A stretch of DNA of 64,000 bases from Glaciecola nitratireducens FR1064. GTDB taxonomy: Bacteria; Pseudomonadota; Gammaproteobacteria; Enterobacterales; Alteromonadaceae. Below the pieces are notes generated by a model. The model had not been told where the DNA came from, ran no database searches, and saw only the letters and a program-made list of their open reading frames with translations. This document shows, piece by piece, positions 1-7,852 of this stretch. A program made the translations under genes and the position numbers. Position 1 is the stretch's first letter. The number at the start of each line of letters is the position of its first letter. The stretch lies in contig NC_016041.1 in the NCBI RefSeq assembly GCF_000226565.1, forward strand, positions 372,001-436,000, read 5' to 3'.

Positions 1-876
1 GGGATTTTTTGGATTACGGCAATACTGACTCTTTGTTGTCTACCCTTGGTGAAGTTTGGCGTGCCTAATCCTGAAGCAAGCAGCCCATCTGGCGATGCAC
101 TGCCGCAATTGAGTCAATTAAAAAACCTTGCCAAAGACCCGAGTCTTTGGCGTTTAAATGCAAGCGTGTTGACGGTTCACTTGCTGATCACTTGTTTTTT
201 CGTGCAAGTTCCGACCTTGCTTACTCAGGCTAGTTTTGGTCTTGATGAACATTGGAAAATTTATACGCCAATTTTGTTCATTTCGATATTGATTTTAGTT
301 GTTCTAATGAAAGTGTGTAAGCCCCTGCAAACATCAACGTCCTTCATTATATCACTAGCACTAATGGCATCAGGGTTCGGGCTACTGCTGTTACCAGAAG
401 TGAACTGGCTCATCATTATCGTTGCTGGTACTTTATTTTTTGGCGGCTTCAACTATATGGAGGCGCATATGCCGGTGATGGTTTCGAGCATAGCCCCTGC
501 TGGCAAAAAAGGCAGCGCGATGGGGATTTATGCTAGTTGCCAATTTTTTGGTGCGTTTCTAGGCGGACTTATATCTGGCTTGCTGACGGGATGGTTGGGT
601 CCTAAACTCGCTTTAATGGCTTGCTTAGTTTTCATCGCTGTTGCTATGTACATGGCTTTGGGATTGCAACAAGCGACGAAAATTAAAAGAGTCACACTCG
701 CAATTCAAAACTTAGGCGGTGATAAACTGGCAGCAAATAAAATACAGTTGGAAAGTGATTTTGCTAAACTTGACGGCGTACAGGAAGTATTTGTCGATGT
801 AGAAAAAAATGCAGTGTATTTAAAAGTCGACAGCAAGGGCTTCGACATAGAAAAAGCTAACGCATTGATTAGCTAG
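1..876 (+). CDS. MFS transporter, YajR-like, C-terminal part (5' end outside window)
   Basis: The reading frame is open from the first base, so the gene begins upstream and only about 291 C-terminal residues are present. They show several hydrophobic helices of the second half of a major facilitator, then a soluble tail of about 60 residues (encoded roughly 690-873) with a ferredoxin-like pattern, GVQEVFVDVEKNAVYLKVD. That tail resembles the YAM domain of E. coli YajR, a proton-driven drug/solute exporter of unknown substrate. The inner-membrane location is inferred. A TTG at 46 is in frame, but the coding sequence clearly continues upstream. The neighbour ssb lies downstream on the same strand behind its own promoter. 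The substrate cannot be told from sequence. Confidence 0.85.
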   Translation, partial: GIFWITAILTLCCLPLVKFGVPNPEASSPSGDALPQLSQLKNLAKDPSLWRLNASVLTVHLLITCFFVQVPTLLTQASFGLDEHWKIYTPILFISILILVVLMKVCKPLQTSTSFIISLALMASGFGLLLLPEVNWLIIIVAGTLFFGGFNYMEAHMPVMVSSIAPAGKKGSAMGIYASCQFFGAFLGGLISGLLTGWLGPKLALMACLVFIAVAMYMALGLQQATKIKRVTLAIQNLGGDKLAANKIQLESDFAKLDGVQEVFVDVEKNAVYLKVDSKGFDIEKANALIS

Positions 877-991
877 GGAAGAATTCAAACAAGGCAAAAC
901 CTGTACTCGATCCAAAGAATAGATTATCTCAAAATTGGGCGAATTGGGTGTGCAATACATCAAATACAATAGTATATTAGTCACCAGAATA

Positions 992-1018
992 TTGACGTCA
1001 TCATTGCGCCTGTATAAT
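992..1018 (+). promoter_or_regulatory. Candidate sigma-70 promoter of ssb
   Basis: A TTGACG hexamer at 992-997 and a perfect TATAAT at 1013-1018 lie about 100 bases before the ssb start. The 15-base spacer is shorter than the ideal 17. No CTG-N10-CAG LexA operator is visible nearby, unlike the SOS-linked ssb/uvrA region of E. coli. Confidence 0.5.
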
Positions 1019-1116
1019 GCACAATACTATTATCAATTTGCATATTAGTTTAAGCATCCGGTGCTAATGAATTCGACTATTAAAACAATTTAAAAGTGTA
1101 AAAAACAGGAGTTAGC

Positions 1117-1680
1117 ATGGCCTCTAGAGGTGTGAATAAAGTAATCTTAGTTGGCAATTTAGGCAACGATCCCGAAGTTCGTTACATGCCTAATGGTAAC
1201 GCCGTTGCCAATTTGAGTATCGCCACTAGTGAAAGTTGGAAAGATCAACAGGGTCAACTTCAAGAAAAAACAGAATGGCACAAAGTAACTATGTACCGTC
1301 GTTTGGCAGAAATTGCGGGTGAGTATTTGAAAAAAGGCTCGCAAATTTACTTGGAAGGTAAATTGCAAACTCGCAAATGGCAGGACCAACAAGGTAACGA
1401 TCGTTACACAACAGAAGTCATTGCTGACCAGCTACAGATGTTAGGCGGCCGTAATGAAAGTGGCGGTGGTCAAGGTGGCGGCGGCCAAGGCGGCGGTTAT
1501 CAGCAGTCTCCACAAGGCGGCCAAAATAATCAAGGCGGCTATCAGCAAGGCGGCGGACAGCAGGGCGGTGGATACAAGCCAGCACAGCAGTCACCGCAAA
1601 AGTCTCCTCAGCAGGCACCGCAAAAAGCGCCGCCAATGGCAGAGCCTGACTTTGATTTCGATGATGACATTCCTTTCTAA
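1117..1680 (+). CDS. ssb: Single-stranded DNA-binding protein SSB
   Basis: SSB coats single-stranded DNA during replication, recombination and repair and recruits partner enzymes. The 187-residue protein has the N-terminal OB fold (about residues 1-112, starting [20 protein letters not shown]). A Gly/Gln-rich disordered linker follows (about 113-170), and the acidic C-terminal tip DFDDDIPF is the conserved docking peptide for partner proteins. Length and layout match gammaproteobacterial SSB. The ATG at 1117 follows an AGGAG-type ribosome-binding site (caggagttagc). It is a single-gene unit with its own promoter and terminator. Confidence 0.98.
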   Translation: MASRGVNKVILVGNLGNDPEVRYMPNGNAVANLSIATSESWKDQQGQLQEKTEWHKVTMYRRLAEIAGEYLKKGSQIYLEGKLQTRKWQDQQGNDRYTTEVIADQLQMLGGRNESGGGQGGGGQGGGYQQSPQGGQNNQGGYQQGGGQQGGGYKPAQQSPQKSPQQAPQKAPPMAEPDFDFDDDIPF

Positions 1681-1705
1681 TTTCTGATCTGAAACAAAAA
1701 TAGCC

Positions 1706-1734
1706 AAAAGCCCAGCACAAGCGCTGGGCTTTTT
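1706..1734 (+). terminator. Rho-independent terminator of ssb
   Basis: An 11-base stem, AAAAGCCCAGC paired with GCTGGGCTTTT around a 6-base loop (ACAAGC), ends in a short U-run 26 bases after the ssb stop. Confidence 0.9.
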
Positions 1735-1757
1735 AGTATCTAGAGTGCAGAAACAAA

Positions 1758-1811
1758 TCAAGGGGCCAGAGCTCTTGAAATTCAAGAACTCTGGCCCCTT
1801 GAAGTTCTTGA
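1758..1811. repeat. Near-perfect 45-bp palindrome with a second overlapping hairpin
   Basis: The left arm (1758-1779, starting TCAAGGGGCCAGAG) and right arm (1781-1802) are 22 bases each and complementary except for one position. A single base separates them. The right half can instead pair with downstream sequence: TCAAGAACT (1782-1790) with AGTTCTTGA (1803-1811) around a 12-base loop. So two mutually exclusive hairpins are possible. There is no U-run and the ssb terminator already lies just upstream. The GGGGCCAGAG core resembles REP-type palindromes mobilised by Y1 REP transposases, but that link is inference. I noticed no second copy in the window. Confidence 0.6.
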
Positions 1812-2571
1812 GTTTGCAGCAGCAGGGTGGAGGTGCTTGATGTTTTAAATCAGCTTAAAGCTGATGCTTTTACTCATAGTTGCGTCATTTGCGACTTGTC
1901 TACTGTGGATTGAATATGTCGAATTAGGGCTTGGCATATGCAGGCTTTTACCGCAGTTAACTAACTTAAAGACGCCATTCTTTATTGTATTTTGCGTTTT
2001 TTTGCCAAAACAAGCGTCACTCTATGCTCATGTCGCTGACATGGCTAAATTGTCTAATATAGAGCGCGTTGACCCGACTTTTGCGTCCTTTTCGCGCTAA
2101 TCACATTGTTCTTCTTTAATTTGAATGGCAGCTAAGAAAAACCTCTTACCACTTATGGAATCTTGGTATTGGCGTTGATTTCTTAAATAATATTTTCCAT
2201 TTTTTCCTAGAGATGCGTGATTTTTGTCTCTTTATTACACGCATCATTGGGCATAAAAAACCGTTAAATATATCGTTCAAAGCCTCCTAAACACTGGCTT
2301 TAGGTCTACTAGAAGCTAACAGTATAATGAATAATACGTATGACTTGCGCATTATGTGGTTCGTTTTCGCATACCTAATCACTAAAACCGATCACATACA
2401 ATCGTTTGGTATTAAAAGCGCGTGATAGGTTAAGAGAATTTTTTCAAAGTCGATAAAACACAGAGAACGCAAACTCAACGTGATATGTGCAACAACATAC
2501 TTATCGTTATTGAAACACTTCGTTGACTAAATCTTTTCATAGCGAAAACAACCAATAGGCACAAATTACTT
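1812..2571. other. Gene-free stretch between ssb and the MSHA cluster
   Basis: These 760 bases hold no convincing gene. One 78-codon open frame (1864-2100) has no family resemblance and was not accepted. An 8-base perfect inverted repeat sits at 2212-2245. A TATAAT at 2323-2328 lacks a good -35, and a TTGACT at 2523-2528 lacks a good -10. The promoter of the mshI operon must lie here or upstream but cannot be placed firmly. In Vibrio, Shewanella and relatives this position usually carries csrD (mshH), and I see no trace of it. Confidence 0.6.
2212..2245. repeat. Inverted repeat, 8-bp perfect arms
   Basis: GATGCGTG (2212-2219) and CACGCATC (2238-2245) are exact complements separated by 18 T-rich bases, about 330 bases upstream of mshI. 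It could be a protein-binding site or an RNA hairpin. No regulator can be named. Confidence 0.35.
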
Positions 2572-3564
2572 ATGCGTTTGAGTTGGCGACAACTTGTAAA
2601 GTCAAAATTAAAAGGGAAGTCATCGTACTTTTCTATCGGCATCGCTTTTTCTGGTGAAAGTGTGCTCTTGTGCGCTTTGCAAAAGAAGGGTGATGAACTG
2701 CAGTGGGTGTTGGATGCAAGTTTTAGTCACTCCAATTGGCAAGGTCAACTGGCTGACTATGTACAGCGTCATAAATTAGCCAACACTGATTGCTATGTTT
2801 CGCTGACATCACACTGGTATCAGTTGTTGCAGATTGAGAAACCCAAAGTGCCGGAAGAAGAAGTATATGCCGCACTTGGCTGGCCACTTAAAGATTTGCT
2901 TCCGCCAAACACAGAATACGTTTACGACTATTTGAGTCCTCCAGCGCAAGTAGCAGGCCAGTCTAAGCTTAGCGTTGTTGCTATTCCACACAAAGATATT
3001 ACGAATATAAGCAAGGGTATCTACGACGCTGACCTCACTTTAAAAATCATTTCGATTGAAGAAACCGCTACCGTTGAACTAACACCAAAATCAGACGATG
3101 CAGTGATCAGTTTAGTGCAGGAGCACGGTGAAGAAATCGTGTTGAACATTGTAAAAAATAATGAGTTGTACTTTACGCGCCGTCTTAAAGGTTTTGAAAA
3201 CCTAGGAAGCTACAGTGAAAACGAGCTTTCAATGGGAATCACTGAATCTCTGTGTGTGCAAATACAGCGTTCTATGGACTATTTCGAAAGCCAATTAAGA
3301 CAATCTCCGGTACGCAAAGTGTTACTTAAGTTAGATACTGCATTAACAGAGCAGCTTGCTATTCAGATTCAAGAGAATATGGGCTTGCCCGTTTGTCCAT
3401 TTGAACCAGAGATAAGCTGTGGCTCTGGCTTCAACTTTAAAATGGCAAGCTTTTCTTGTTTAGGCGCGGCTTATGTTAAGCAATCTATGCTGGTTGAGCA
3501 AAAAAATCGCAAACAAGACGAGACTGATAGCAGTAATCTGAAAAGTGCAGAGGTGGCTTCATGA
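2572..3564 (+). CDS. mshI: MSHA pilus biogenesis protein MshI (PilM-like)
   Basis: First gene of the mannose-sensitive haemagglutinin (MSHA) type IV pilus cluster. The 330-residue protein resembles the actin-like PilM component of the inner-membrane alignment complex. That component sits on the cytoplasmic face and binds the N-terminus of the PilN-like partner encoded next. The N-terminus (FSIGIAFSGESVLLCAL) has the phosphate-loop-like beta hairpin of this fold. There is no signal peptide or membrane segment, consistent with a cytoplasmic protein. Its stop overlaps the next start by four bases, indicating translational coupling. Identity rests on cluster position as well as fold. Confidence 0.85.
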   Translation: MRLSWRQLVKSKLKGKSSYFSIGIAFSGESVLLCALQKKGDELQWVLDASFSHSNWQGQLADYVQRHKLANTDCYVSLTSHWYQLLQIEKPKVPEEEVYAALGWPLKDLLPPNTEYVYDYLSPPAQVAGQSKLSVVAIPHKDITNISKGIYDADLTLKIISIEETATVELTPKSDDAVISLVQEHGEEIVLNIVKNNELYFTRRLKGFENLGSYSENELSMGITESLCVQIQRSMDYFESQLRQSPVRKVLLKLDTALTEQLAIQIQENMGLPVCPFEPEISCGSGFNFKMASFSCLGAAYVKQSMLVEQKNRKQDETDSSNLKSAEVAS

Positions 3565-4175
3565 ACAGCCGCATTAATCTTTATCGTGATGAGTTTAAGC
3601 CGCAGTTCGTTTGGGTTTCTGCAACCAACGCCATTGTTTTTAGTGTCCTCACTCTATTGCTGATGGGAGGTACGTACTTTGCTGTTTGGGAAAGTCAGCA
3701 ATCAAGCGCGCAAGAACTGGCACAGATACAAACTGATATCGCTACGAAAGAACGTCAGCTTGCTGAACTAACCAAGCAATTGACGGATCGTCAAAAAAAT
3801 CCGGTTCTGTTGTCGAAGTTGGAAACACAAAAATTTAGACTGTCGACAGCGAAAGATCTTGCCGACAAATTATCTAACTTAAGCAAGCTACAAGAAAAGC
3901 CATTTTCAACTGCCTTAACTTCATTCGCTGAGATTAACAACAGCAGCGTGTGGTTAACCTCATTTAAAATTAATGACAAGAACATCGAAATACAGGGCAA
4001 TATTAATGAACCGGGAGCGTTACCCTCATGGTTAAAATCGATTGGGAAAACTAGCTTCTTTAACAACCGTGATTTTCGAGCTGCAACAGTATTTAGAACA
4101 GAAGGCCAGCTAGGCTTCAAGATTGAAAGCCAGGCGGCCCAGATAGAAGAAGCCCGAGGAGAAACCAATGAGTAA
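3561..4175 (+). CDS. MSHA biogenesis protein, PilN-like (called MshI1 or MshI2 in relatives)
   Basis: A 204-residue bitopic inner-membrane protein. It has a short cytoplasmic N-terminus (MNSRINLYRDEFKP, the INL motif that docks PilM in type IV pilus systems) and one transmembrane helix (about residues 24-43). A coiled coil follows (about 45-105, rich in Gln/Glu/Lys), then a periplasmic ferredoxin-like PilN domain. It should bridge cytoplasmic MshI and the PilO-like MshJ in the alignment complex. It overlaps mshI by 4 bases and the next gene by 8. Symbols differ between genomes, so none is given. Confidence 0.85.
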   Translation: MNSRINLYRDEFKPQFVWVSATNAIVFSVLTLLLMGGTYFAVWESQQSSAQELAQIQTDIATKERQLAELTKQLTDRQKNPVLLSKLETQKFRLSTAKDLADKLSNLSKLQEKPFSTALTSFAEINNSSVWLTSFKINDKNIEIQGNINEPGALPSWLKSIGKTSFFNNRDFRAATVFRTEGQLGFKIESQAAQIEEARGETNE

Positions 4176-4851
4176 CTTCACGGATAAGCTCGAAGCTAAG
4201 TTCAGTTCAATTTCGGTTCGTGAACAAAAACTGGTGTTCTATGCAGTGCCGCTAGTAATTTGTTTAGTCTTCATTCTAGGTTTTATTGAGCCTGCTATAA
4301 CGCAGACAATTGAAACTCGCGGTAAAATTTCTGTGCAAAAGCTTCGTCTTGTGAACGGATCCAATAGCGTGGACTTAGTGCAAGCGCAACTGAATGTTGA
4401 TCCTGACGTTGCATTAAACAATCAAATCGCTGACGTCAATCAGCAAATTAAGAGTTTGGAAAGACAATTTTCAGAAGAGCTTGAACAATTAGTGCCGCCT
4501 TATGCAATGCCTTTAGTGCTTGAGCAATTATTTGCTAACGCAAAAAAACTCAAACTAATGAGTATGGCTTCTATACCGCCTACCAATATATTCAAAGATG
4601 ATGCGGATTCGACAAGTTCAGAAAATCCTATAACGAATGCTATTGGACCAGAATTATTTAAACATGGTTTAAAAATTAGTTTCGAAGGTTCGTTTTTTGA
4701 TACGCGTGATTTCTTAATGTCAGCCGAGCAAATGGGTTGGAAGCTGCATTGGCACGAAATCGAGTTTGCAGTCAGTGAATATCCAAGAGCACAAGTTGAC
4801 ATTGAATTGTTTACGTTGAGCAGAAGCGAGGCATATATCAATGTTAACTAA
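4168..4851 (+). CDS. mshJ: MSHA biogenesis protein MshJ (PilO-like)
   Basis: A 227-residue protein with a single N-terminal transmembrane helix (about residues 25-42, LVFYAVPLVICLVFILGF), a coiled-coil stretch and a periplasmic C-terminal domain of the PilO/GspM type. It would pair with the PilN-like protein to form the periplasmic part of the pilus alignment complex. It starts 8 bases inside the preceding gene and its 3' end overlaps the next start by 11 bases. The assignment relies on position in the cluster and topology, since sequence conservation in this family is low. Confidence 0.85.
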   Translation: MSNFTDKLEAKFSSISVREQKLVFYAVPLVICLVFILGFIEPAITQTIETRGKISVQKLRLVNGSNSVDLVQAQLNVDPDVALNNQIADVNQQIKSLERQFSEELEQLVPPYAMPLVLEQLFANAKKLKLMSMASIPPTNIFKDDADSTSSENPITNAIGPELFKHGLKISFEGSFFDTRDFLMSAEQMGWKLHWHEIEFAVSEYPRAQVDIELFTLSRSEAYINVN

Positions 4852-5245
4852 TAGATTTAATGGATTTTTTCAGACAGCGAAGCAGTTCGTCCTACTATGC
4901 ATCGTGTTATTCGGCGTGTTTTTCAGCATATCAGGAGCAACGCTCGCTAACACGCTGACTGATCCTACGCGTCCTCCTGGTCAAAGCAGAGACGCTAGTG
5001 TCACCAACGAGCTAAATAATAATGCAGCAGTGACCATCACCGCGGTGTTGAAAAAGAATCAAGTATCTTACGCCGTAATTAATGGTAGCTGGCTAAAAAA
5101 AGGCGAGAAAATCGGCGTATGGCGCATTACTGATATAACCAATGCTGGCGTGTTTTTGAAGAATGAGAATGAACCAGAGGCAATCCCTCTAAGGTTTTTG
5201 GTAAATGAGAAAAGTGATTTTAAGAAGCAGACAAATAATGAATAA
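4841..5245 (+). CDS. mshK: MSHA biogenesis protein MshK (PilP-like)
   Basis: A 134-residue exported protein with an N-terminal hydrophobic segment (about residues 14-36) ending in an Ala-rich cleavage region (SGATLANT). The DPTRPP motif typical of PilP/GspC-like linkers follows, then a small beta domain. PilP proteins connect the inner-membrane alignment complex to the outer-membrane secretin, here MshL, which is the next gene. There is no Cys lipobox, so it is probably anchored by the uncleaved helix or cleaved by signal peptidase I. The gene overlaps mshJ by 11 bases and mshL by 8. Confidence 0.85.
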   Translation: MLTNRFNGFFQTAKQFVLLCIVLFGVFFSISGATLANTLTDPTRPPGQSRDASVTNELNNNAAVTITAVLKKNQVSYAVINGSWLKKGEKIGVWRITDITNAGVFLKNENEPEAIPLRFLVNEKSDFKKQTNNE

Positions 5246-6911
5246 TTTACGTATCTGCAAAGCATTAAGTCTTTGTTTTATTGCCGTTTCAATGGCCGGT
5301 TGTCAAGTGCCTGTGAACAGTCATGTTGAAAAATCACTTGCCAAGGAGCTTGACGCTCAGATGCAATTGCCTGAGCCTCAACCGGCCCCAGAATTGGAAG
5401 CAGCAGTTTCTGATTATTTGCTTGCTGGCGAAATAACTACGCCAAGCGATACTCTGTTTACGGCAGATAAGTACGATATCAACGCAAGACAGATTGATGC
5501 AGTGAGCTTTTTTGCAGGATTGGTAAAAGACACCCCTTTTTCAGTTGCGATCCATCCGGGCGTAACGGGTCTTATTTCTCTTGATCTTAAGCAAGTTGAC
5601 CTAGACACTATTTTTGACCTAGTTTCTGACCTTTACGGATTCCATATCGACCGCACTGGTAACGTTTATAAAGTGTTCCCTGCAGGCATGCGCACCGAAA
5701 CCTTCTCTGTAAATTACTTATTGATGAAACGCGATGGAAGTACGCAAACCAGCATCATCTCTGGTGGTGTTTCTGAAAATGCGAGCAATAACAACGGCAG
5801 AAATAATAACAATGGTGGTGCAAATAATTTCAGTGGAAATTCACAGGTAAACAACAATCAGGGCGGCAGTAATATCGGCAACGGTAACGGCTCGAACGGC
5901 ACTTCAATTTCTACACGCACTGAAACCGACTTCTGGAAAAACCTAGAAACCAGTTTAAAAGAAATGTTGGGCAATGAAGAGGGGCGTTCTGTCATGGTAT
6001 CCCCGCAAGCGGGTTTAGTGTCAGTACGAGCATTGCCAAGCGAATTGAAGACGATTGGTAATTTCCTCAATAGGTCCGAAGAAAGCTTACAGCGCCAGGT
6101 CATCATTGAAGCACGTATATTGGAAGTGATACTAGATGATGAGTATCAACAAGGCATTAATTGGACTCAAGTGTTGTCGCATGCGGGCAGCACGGATCTT
6201 ACTTTTGCTACTTCCGCTGGTAATTTTGCAAACGATATTACTGCGTCTCTTGGCGGCATTACGAGTCTGTCATTTTTGAATAAAGATTTCAGTGGTGTTC
6301 TCAATCTGTTGGACACTCAGGGCAATGTGCAGGTGCTTTCAAGCCCCCGCGTTACTGCTATCAACAATCAAAAGGCGGTAATAAAAGTAGGTAATGACGA
6401 ATACTTTGTAACGGATGTATCTACCTCAAATACGATCACGTCTAGCTCAACGTCAGTGACACCAGATATTGGTTTAACACCTTTCTTTAGCGGTATTGCG
6501 CTTGACGTAACGCCGCAGATAGATGCCAACGGTAGCATTCTACTGCACATTCACCCTTCGGTTATTGAAACAGAAGAGCAAGAAAAAGTAATAACCCTGA
6601 ATGAAGAGCAATACATTTTACCGCTAGCGCAAAGCACTATTCGTGAGTCAGACACAATTATTCGCGCAATGTCGGGTGAAATTGTGGTCATTGGTGGGTT
6701 GATGCAGTCAATCATTACGACCGAAAACTCTCAAACACCGCTGCTAGGCGATATTCCAATTCTGGGTAACTTGTTCAAAAGTAAGCGTGAGAAAGAAACT
6801 AAGAAAGAGCTCATTATTTTACTGAAGCCAACAATTGTTGGTAAAAATACAATGCGCGAGCAAATTGAAACCAGTCGTGCGCAAATGGCCGATTGGTTGT
6901 ACGTGGAGTAA
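5238..6911 (+). CDS. mshL: MSHA pilus secretin MshL
   Basis: Outer-membrane secretin through which the pilus leaves the cell. I prefer the ATG at 5238 (557 residues) over the upstream in-frame ATG at 5205. From 5238 the protein begins with a compact lipoprotein signal peptide ending SMAGC, and the start overlaps mshK by only 8 bases. Domains in order are lipobox Cys, a secretin/STN-type domain (about 60-150), an N domain interrupted by an Asn/Gly-rich low-complexity insert (about 180-223), and the C-terminal secretin beta domain with VIGGLMQS and the typical end around PLLGDIPILGNLFKS. The Asn-rich insert lies in the periplasmic vestibule region and is unlikely to be catalytic. Confidence 0.95.
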   Translation: MNNLRICKALSLCFIAVSMAGCQVPVNSHVEKSLAKELDAQMQLPEPQPAPELEAAVSDYLLAGEITTPSDTLFTADKYDINARQIDAVSFFAGLVKDTPFSVAIHPGVTGLISLDLKQVDLDTIFDLVSDLYGFHIDRTGNVYKVFPAGMRTETFSVNYLLMKRDGSTQTSIISGGVSENASNNNGRNNNNGGANNFSGNSQVNNNQGGSNIGNGNGSNGTSISTRTETDFWKNLETSLKEMLGNEEGRSVMVSPQAGLVSVRALPSELKTIGNFLNRSEESLQRQVIIEARILEVILDDEYQQGINWTQVLSHAGSTDLTFATSAGNFANDITASLGGITSLSFLNKDFSGVLNLLDTQGNVQVLSSPRVTAINNQKAVIKVGNDEYFVTDVSTSNTITSSSTSVTPDIGLTPFFSGIALDVTPQIDANGSILLHIHPSVIETEEQEKVITLNEEQYILPLAQSTIRESDTIIRAMSGEIVVIGGLMQSIITTENSQTPLLGDIPILGNLFKSKREKETKKELIILLKPTIVGKNTMREQIETSRAQMADWLYVE

Positions 6912-6913
6912 TC

Positions 6914-7852
6914 ATGTATTTATATCACTTTGGGATTAGAGAATTACCTTTTACGCTCACACCAAATACGAGTTATTACTTCGGTTTGCCGAGTCATAAA
7001 GAGGCGATCCAAGTCTTATCTACCGCACTCATGAGCGGCGAAGGCTTTATCAAAGTGACAGGAGAAGTTGGTGCGGGCAAAACGCTGATTTGCAGAAAGT
7101 TACTCAATGAACTACCTGATGGCTTTGTGACTGCCTACATTCCAAATCCTTATTTGTCACCCGCGGAGTTACGTCGCTCAGTTGCGGCGGAGCTAAATGT
7201 CGATTTACCAGAAGGTACCGATACGCAAGAATTCACTCAATTGATTCAGCAGCGTCTTGTTGAAATTCATAAGCAGCACAAGAATGCGGTTCTTATCATT
7301 GACGAAGCACAAGCCTTGCCAGATGAAAGCATTGAAGCTTTGCGTCTAATGACAAACTTAGAAACTGAGTCACAAAAACTGCTGCAAGTCGTTTTATTTG
7401 GACAACCTGAATTGGATGAAAAACTGAGACAGCCTAAGCTGCGTCAGCTGCTGCAGCGCATAACGTTTTCTTACAAGTTGAAACTGATGGATGCAGATCA
7501 GCTCTATCAATACGTTCGTCATAGAATGGCTGTTGCCGGCTATCGCATTGAGGGTTTATTTGATGAAGCGTGCTGTGAACTATTACACAAGGCGAGTGGC
7601 GGAACACCGAGAATTGTTAACGTGCTCTGCCACAAATCACTTATGCTAGCATATGGTGAAGGCGTACAAAAAATTACGCCTCAGCATGTGAAAGCGGCGA
7701 TAGATGATACTGAAGCTGCCATTCCGATTAACAAAAAGAAACGCTGGGCTTGGGTGCCCACTTCATTGTTTGCGGCAGCCTCTGTTTTGGCGTTGGCGAT
7801 TACCAGTATCCATATGAACTTTGATTTTCTTGGTTCGGGTTGGATTAAATGA
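6914..7852 (+). CDS. mshM: MSHA biogenesis ATPase MshM (ExeA-like AAA)
   Basis: A 312-residue AAA+ ATPase of the ExeA/MshM type. The start is placed at the ATG at 6914 (MYLYHFGIRELPF), six bases after GGAG, rather than at an upstream alternative codon at 6893. Walker A GEVGAGKT is at residues 50-57 and the Walker B/DEAQ motif at 130-133. A C-terminal hydrophobic helix (about 281-303) anchors it in the inner membrane. ExeA homologues help assemble or place the secretin, so a role in MshL assembly is inferred. The 3' end overlaps mshN by four bases. Confidence 0.93.
   Translation: MYLYHFGIRELPFTLTPNTSYYFGLPSHKEAIQVLSTALMSGEGFIKVTGEVGAGKTLICRKLLNELPDGFVTAYIPNPYLSPAELRRSVAAELNVDLPEGTDTQEFTQLIQQRLVEIHKQHKNAVLIIDEAQALPDESIEALRLMTNLETESQKLLQVVLFGQPELDEKLRQPKLRQLLQRITFSYKLKLMDADQLYQYVRHRMAVAGYRIEGLFDEACCELLHKASGGTPRIVNVLCHKSLMLAYGEGVQKITPQHVKAAIDDTEAAIPINKKKRWAWVPTSLFAAASVLALAITSIHMNFDFLGSGWIK

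Noticed and set aside
1864-2100. 78-codon open frame between ssb and mshI
   Set aside because: No family resemblance, no ribosome-binding site, odd composition. Most likely chance in an AT-rich gap.
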